Shown in pieces: positions 5,306 to 8,856 of a stretch of DNA of 8,856 nt. The first letter of the stretch is position 1. The number at the start of each line of letters is the position of its first letter. Source of the DNA: CAZNVB01 sp964651495 (GTDB lineage: Bacteria > Acidobacteriota > Aminicenantia > Aminicenantales > UBA8522); assembly GCA_964651495.1 (NCBI GenBank), contig CAZYWP010000129.1:1-8856 (forward strand), given 5' to 3'. Position numbers and translations under genes: made by a program. The notes beneath the pieces are model-generated. The model worked only from the letters and a program-made list of their open reading frames with translations. It had not been told where the DNA came from and made no database searches.

Positions 5306-6739
5306 TTATATGCGGCTGAGCTTGTCGGCGAGGTCGTCGATCAAGCCCGGCCGGGGAAAGGCGCTCTTCAGGATCCGGGCGGCCAGGGGAACGGCAGCCT
5401 GGAGGGGAAGGCAGTACTTCATCTCGAGGAATTTCCGGCGCAGCGCCTTGACTTCCTCCCTGACGGTCCGGTTGCGGATGATGACCTCAGCGAGGTAGCC
5501 CGCCAGGACGGCAAAATCCTTTTCCTCCAGCCCGAAGCGGGTCATCTCCTGGACGCCCATCCGGATGCCGCTGGAGTCGAGGAAAGTCTCGTCGTCGGGG
5601 AGGGCCTGGTAATTGGTGATGATGTTGTTGTCTTCCAGGCGCCGGGCGATCTCCTGGCCGGGACCATGGGCCCGCACCCGGATCAGGACCTGGTGGGTCT
5701 CGGTAAACCCGTCCCGCTCATCCCCTTCGACGGCGATTCCGGCGGCTTTGAGGGCGCGGGCAAAAGCCTTGGCGTTGGCTCTGACTTTTTCCTGGTACTC
5801 CTGTTTAAAAGCATTCATCTCGTAGCTCGCCATGAGCAGGGCGAGGAGCGTGCCGAGATGATGATTGCTCGTCGACCCGGGGAAGGCCCGGCCCTTGATG
5901 TCGATCCAGAGGTTGCGCAGCGGGCTGTCCTTGGCGAAACTTCCGGCGATGAGGCCCCGCTGGGGGCCGAAAAACGTCTTGTGGGTGCTCCCCGTGACGA
6001 TGTCAGCCCCTTCCTGGAAGGGGTGCTGGAAAGCCCCGTAAAGGCCGAGGACATGGGCCATATCGTACATGATCACCGGCCGCTCCGGCCAGGCCTTGAC
6101 CAGGTCGGCCACGAATGCCACCGGCTCGGGGTACAAGAACATGCTCTTCCCGAAAATAACGAGCTCGGGCCGGCGCTCCTGCAAAAGGCCGGCCAGCGTC
6201 TTCAAATCCGCCTTGTGCGGGTTTTCTGCCAGCACGGGAAAATTGAGGACGTTCTCCTTTCCCGTCCCGGGATCTTCCTCCACAAAATTGAACAGCGCGC
6301 CCATCGGTTGCGCGCTGAGGTGCCCGCCCTTGGTCAGGTCGTTGTTCATCACCAGGCGCATCTTTCTCATCGGCCGGCCTTCCGACCGGCCGCGGTTGAG
6401 GAAGCGGACCATCCCCTTGAACACGACCTCGTTGGCCATCTGGCCGCTGATCGGCCGGAGCTCGACGTCGGTGCAGCCGAAGTACTCTCTCAGCTCTTTC
6501 TGGGCTTCGACCTCGACGTCCCGGATGAAATCGACCCCCTGGTAGAAATAGACCTCTTCCCCCTTCATCGTCCGGTGCTCGGCGTACCGGCCCGAGGGGT
6601 CGGAGATCTCGCACATCTTGACCAGGAGCGAAGGGGTCGTCTCGGAGGGAATGAGGTTGAAGGACTCCTCCTGCCGCCAGCGGTTGTTCTGTTCGATTCT
6701 CTGGGCCAGGGTTAAGACTTTGTCCTCGAAAGAAGGCAT
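5306..6739 (-). CDS. glyA: Serine hydroxymethyltransferase, archaeal-like divergent type
   Basis: SHMT is a PLP enzyme that interconverts serine and glycine with a folate or pterin one-carbon carrier. The 477-aa protein has the fold type I landmarks: IPSET (30-34, for the usual IASEN), RYAEHR (51-56), PISGQMANEVV (96-106), KGGHLS (137-142), YDMAHV (225-230), the PLP lysine K254 in GSTHKTFFGPQ (250-260), SNHH (291-294), FTETHQV (345-351) and SSGIRMG (389-395). HKTFFGPQ, the SNHH segment and the TETHQ segment resemble methanogen and other archaeal SHMTs (from memory) more than the bacterial HKTLxGPRGG form. It is longer than the usual ~420 aa, with an insert near 111-133 and about 30 extra residues at the C-terminus. 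The ATG at 6739 has GAGGAG 9 bases upstream. Position after rpiB and before purD supports the glyA role, but a related aldolase activity is not excluded. Confidence 0.85.
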   Translation of the reverse strand: MPSFEDKVLTLAQRIEQNNRWRQEESFNLIPSETTPSLLVKMCEISDPSGRYAEHRTMKGEEVYFYQGVDFIRDVEVEAQKELREYFGCTDVELRPISGQMANEVVFKGMVRFLNRGRSEGRPMRKMRLVMNNDLTKGGHLSAQPMGALFNFVEEDPGTGKENVLNFPVLAENPHKADLKTLAGLLQERRPELVIFGKSMFLYPEPVAFVADLVKAWPERPVIMYDMAHVLGLYGAFQHPFQEGADIVTGSTHKTFFGPQRGLIAGSFAKDSPLRNLWIDIKGRAFPGSTSNHHLGTLLALLMASYEMNAFKQEYQEKVRANAKAFARALKAAGIAVEGDERDGFTETHQVLIRVRAHGPGQEIARRLEDNNIITNYQALPDDETFLDSSGIRMGVQEMTRFGLEEKDFAVLAGYLAEVIIRNRTVREEVKALRRKFLEMKYCLPLQAAVPLAARILKSAFPRPGLIDDLADKLSRI

Positions 6740-6771
6740 GTCGGCGATCTCCTCTCGGATTCCTCTATCGA

Positions 6772-7224
6772 TTATGGCTTGAAATTCTTGTCCTCGAGGG
6801 CGGCGATCTTGGACAGGCGGCGATCATGCCGGCCGCCCTCGTAGGGCGAGTCCAGCCAGACTCTGACGATGGCCAGGGCGTCCGCCGGGGGGAGAACCCG
6901 GCCGCCCAGGGCCAGGCAGTTCGAGTCGTTGTGCCGGCGGCTGATCTCGGCCGTGTAGAGATTCCAGCAGGGCGTCGCCCGGATCCCCCTGAACTTGTTG
7001 GCCACGACGGCCATCCCCAGTCCCGTGCCGCAAAACAGGATGGCCCGGTCGCACTCTCCGCCCGCCACGCTCTCCAGCGCCGCGACGCCGAAATCCACGT
7101 AGTCCACGACCTCCCCGGGTCCGCAGCCGAAATCCCGGTGGGGAACCTTCTGCTCTTCGAGGTAGGCCACGACCGCCTTTTTGAGGTCGAACCCGGCATG
7201 ATCGGAAGCCAAGGCGATCTTCAT
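6772..7224 (-). CDS. rpiB: Ribose-5-phosphate isomerase B
   Basis: RpiB interconverts ribulose 5-phosphate and ribose 5-phosphate in the cytosol, feeding PRPP for purine synthesis. The 150-aa product matches the RpiB/LacAB family length. Key residues: SDHAGF (7-12, Asp8/His9), the active-site Cys65 in FCGTGLGM (64-71), RHNDSNCLALGGR (97-109) with His98, and EGGRHDRRLSKI (129-140) for phosphate binding. The ATG at 7224 is chosen because MKIALASDHAG is the family start and GGAGGG lies 7 bases upstream. A longer frame opening with TTG at 7281 would add 19 unconserved residues. It lies 53 bp after the S41 protease stop and 32 bp before glyA. A rpiB-glyA pairing is common in bacteria, for example Bacillus (known). 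Confidence 0.95.
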   Translation of the reverse strand: MKIALASDHAGFDLKKAVVAYLEEQKVPHRDFGCGPGEVVDYVDFGVAALESVAGGECDRAILFCGTGLGMAVVANKFRGIRATPCWNLYTAEISRRHNDSNCLALGGRVLPPADALAIVRVWLDSPYEGGRHDRRLSKIAALEDKNFKP

Positions 7225-7231
7225 TCCCGTA

Positions 7232-7237
7232 CCCTCC
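7232..7237 (-). promoter_or_regulatory. Shine-Dalgarno that sets the rpiB start
   Basis: GGAGGG on the minus strand lies 7 bases before the ATG at 7224. This supports the short RpiB start over the upstream TTG. Confidence 0.7.
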
Positions 7238-7277
7238 GCATCCGGTTCATGGGAAAAACGAAAAGGCCATCTCCGGT

Positions 7278-8804
7278 TCAAGGAGTTTTATTGCTCGCCA
7301 CGAATTTGGCGGCCTCGGGCATGATCTCCAGGGCTTTCAGGATGACTGCATCCGTCTTCCGGTAGGCCTTCCACCCTTCCTCGATCCCCAGGGCGGAGGA
7401 ATAGATTTCCCGCTCCAGCTCTCGCCTGATCTCTCCTTCGGCTTCCTTGAATTTTCCCTCTTCAAAGGCGATCTTGTTCGCCCGGAGGTAGGCCAGGAAA
7501 TCTTCGATCACGCGCGAGTCCACGGCGAAATCCCGGCCGATGGCGACGGTTTTCCCCAGAGGGGTGGCCCCGCCTGTCAGTTTCCGGGCGTAGCCGAAAA
7601 AGGCGCCCTTGATCATCAGCTCGGCCGTCACTGGAGAGAGCGTCGGCTCGATCTCGAAGTCGGGGGTGATGCCCCCCTGGCCGAGAACCTTCCGTCCCTT
7701 GGCGGTGTATTTCACTTCCCTTGAATCCTCCGGCGCCTGCCGGTAGAGCATGTAATCTTCGATGTGCTCATAGTCCCGCTGGATGGAACGTCCGCTCGGC
7801 GTGAGATACTTGGCCGTGGTCAGGGCGACGGCCAGGTTCTCGCCCAGCGGAAAGACCGTCTGGACCAGGCCTTTCCCCCAGGAATCCTCGCCCACGATAA
7901 AGCCCCGGTCGTTGTCCATGACCGCCCCGCTGACGATCTCCGAGGCGCTGGCGCTGCCGCGGTTGATCAGGACGACCAGGGGGAGCTGCTCAAACTGATC
8001 GTCGCGCTGGGCCCGGAATTCCCGGTTGTAGATTCTGTTGCGGCCCTTGATCGAGACGATGACGGCTCCCTTGGGCAAAAACTCATCCGAGATCTCGATC
8101 GATTGAAAAAAGGGCCCGCCCGTGTTGCCCCGCAGGTCGAGGATGAGATCCTTCATCCCCTGCGCCTCGAGCGCCCGCATCTTTTCTTCGAATTCCCTGG
8201 TCGTGGTCTCGGCGAAATTGCGGATAAAAATATAGCCGGTCTCGTCATCGAGCATGAAGGCGTAGGGGACGCTGCGCAGCGGGATCTCTTCGCGCTCGAT
8301 GGTCAGCTCCAGGGGCGCGTCCCTCCCCTCGCGGACGATGGTGATGGTCACCTTCGTCCCCTTGGGGCCGCGCAGCTTCTGCATGGCGTCAAAACTCGTG
8401 ATCGGCTTGGTGCTTTCGCCGTTAATGTGGGAGATGATGTCGCCGGGCAGGATGCCCAGGCGGCTGGCCGGCGTTCCCTCGATGGGAGAGATGACGACCA
8501 GGTTTTCCTCCTGCTTCTGGATCTGGATGCCCAGGCCGTAATACTTGCCGGTGTATTCCTCGCGCATGCGGGAGAAGCTGTCCGGGTCGAGAAAATAGGA
8601 GTGCGGGTCGAGCGTCTCGAGCATCCCCCGGATGGAGGAAAAAACGAGCTTTTCCGGCTCCACCTCGCGATAATAATTCTTCTCGATGAGGTCGAGAAGT
8701 GAGGAGACTTTATCGAGAGACTGGTTCCAGATGTCCTCCTCCCGGGCCGCCAGGTTGGCCAGGAGGAGGATGATTAAAGCGGCCAGGGCGATGTTCTTTT
8801 TCAT
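7278..8804 (-). CDS. S41 family C-terminal processing protease (CtpA/Prc-like) with PDZ domain
   Basis: Proteases of this family cleave near C-termini of exported or membrane proteins. From the ATG at 8804 the protein is 508 aa. Residues about 4-20 form a hydrophobic signal peptide or membrane anchor (KNIALAALIILLLANLAA) without a clear AxA cleavage site. A PDZ domain spans about 85-170 (YYGLGIQIQ, LGILPGDII). The S41 catalytic core has DLRGNTGG (223-230), the nucleophile Ser286 in GSASASE and the general base Lys311 in WGKGLVQT, spaced 25 residues as in the Ser-Lys dyad of Prc. GGITPD (377-382) is typical, followed by a helical C-terminal tail of about 110 residues. A GTG at 8810 would add two residues. 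Neither start has an evident Shine-Dalgarno. It is the first gene of the leftward operon. Its target is unknown. Confidence 0.93.
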   Translation of the reverse strand: MKKNIALAALIILLLANLAAREEDIWNQSLDKVSSLLDLIEKNYYREVEPEKLVFSSIRGMLETLDPHSYFLDPDSFSRMREEYTGKYYGLGIQIQKQEENLVVISPIEGTPASRLGILPGDIISHINGESTKPITSFDAMQKLRGPKGTKVTITIVREGRDAPLELTIEREEIPLRSVPYAFMLDDETGYIFIRNFAETTTREFEEKMRALEAQGMKDLILDLRGNTGGPFFQSIEISDEFLPKGAVIVSIKGRNRIYNREFRAQRDDQFEQLPLVVLINRGSASASEIVSGAVMDNDRGFIVGEDSWGKGLVQTVFPLGENLAVALTTAKYLTPSGRSIQRDYEHIEDYMLYRQAPEDSREVKYTAKGRKVLGQGGITPDFEIEPTLSPVTAELMIKGAFFGYARKLTGGATPLGKTVAIGRDFAVDSRVIEDFLAYLRANKIAFEEGKFKEAEGEIRRELEREIYSSALGIEEGWKAYRKTDAVILKALEIMPEAAKFVASNKTP

Positions 8805-8822
8805 GGGCACGATCGAGTTCTA

Positions 8823-8851
8823 ATCTTAGCAAACCCCCGCCATAAAGTAAA
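8823..8851 (-). promoter_or_regulatory. Sigma70-like promoter ahead of the leftward operon
   Basis: On the minus strand TTTACT (8851-8846; 4 of 6 to TTGACA) precedes TAAGAT (8828-8823) by exactly 17 bases. The -10 is preceded by TGC, an extended -10. The predicted start near 8816 leaves a leader of only about 12 bases before the ATG at 8804, with no Shine-Dalgarno in it. The same ten bases TGCTAAGATT occur at the tRNA promoter. Prediction from sequence only. Confidence 0.45.
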
Positions 8852-8856
8852 GGCGC

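Noticed and set aside
7241..7280. Direct repeat TCCGGTTCA (7241-7249 and 7272-7280) plus a T-rich stretch on the minus strand between the protease gene and rpiB, considered as a terminator or operator
   Set aside because: There is no stem before the T-rich part, and nine bases is too short to stand on its own. The second copy includes the protease stop codon.
7225..7281. N-terminal extension of RpiB starting at TTG 7281
   Set aside because: The extra 19 residues match no RpiB start, and a good GGAGGG sits 7 bases before the canonical ATG at 7224.

Overview
The window reads as a GC-rich bacterial chromosome segment. The single run of exactly 100 N suggests a scaffolded draft or metagenome-derived assembly. 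Protein wording (an S41 peptidase, an archaeal-looking serine hydroxymethyltransferase, a nuclease-type MutL) and the gene mix recall uncultured Acidobacteriota-like or Aminicenantes-like lineages. That assignment is a guess from memory and was not tested. The organism is clearly bacterial: both tRNAs have bacterial form, Shine-Dalgarno sites are strong, and two sigma70-like promoters can be read.

Layout. Bases 1-315 hold no protein gene. They contain REP-like repeat debris (1-60), a sigma70-like promoter (193-222) and a 20-bp imperfect hairpin (252-295). The promoter points rightwards into tRNA-Pro(TGG) at 316-390 and tRNA-Arg(TCT) at 420-496. Everything from 506 to 8804 is transcribed leftwards. 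In order of transcription: an S41 C-terminal processing protease, rpiB, an archaeal-type glyA, purD, purE, mtaB, the assembly gap (2210-2309), then mutL. The mutL stop lies only 9 bp from the end of the convergent tRNA-Arg.

How the genes fit together. Spacing is tight: 53, 32, 19 and 9 bp, then a 4-bp ATGA overlap between purE and mtaB. One operon is the simplest reading. RpiB makes ribose 5-phosphate, the precursor of PRPP. SHMT makes glycine and a one-carbon folate unit. PurD joins glycine to phosphoribosylamine, and PurE acts later in the same de novo purine pathway. The tail holds translation-fidelity (MtaB, tRNA A37 methylthiolation) and replication-fidelity (MutL) genes, and the head is a membrane-anchored or exported protease.

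No wholly new system is evident. The observations most worth checking are the archaeal-type SHMT in a classically bacterial rpiB-glyA position, the wobble-preserving hairpin in the tRNA leader, and an identical 10-base extended -10 element shared by the two promoters at opposite ends of the window.
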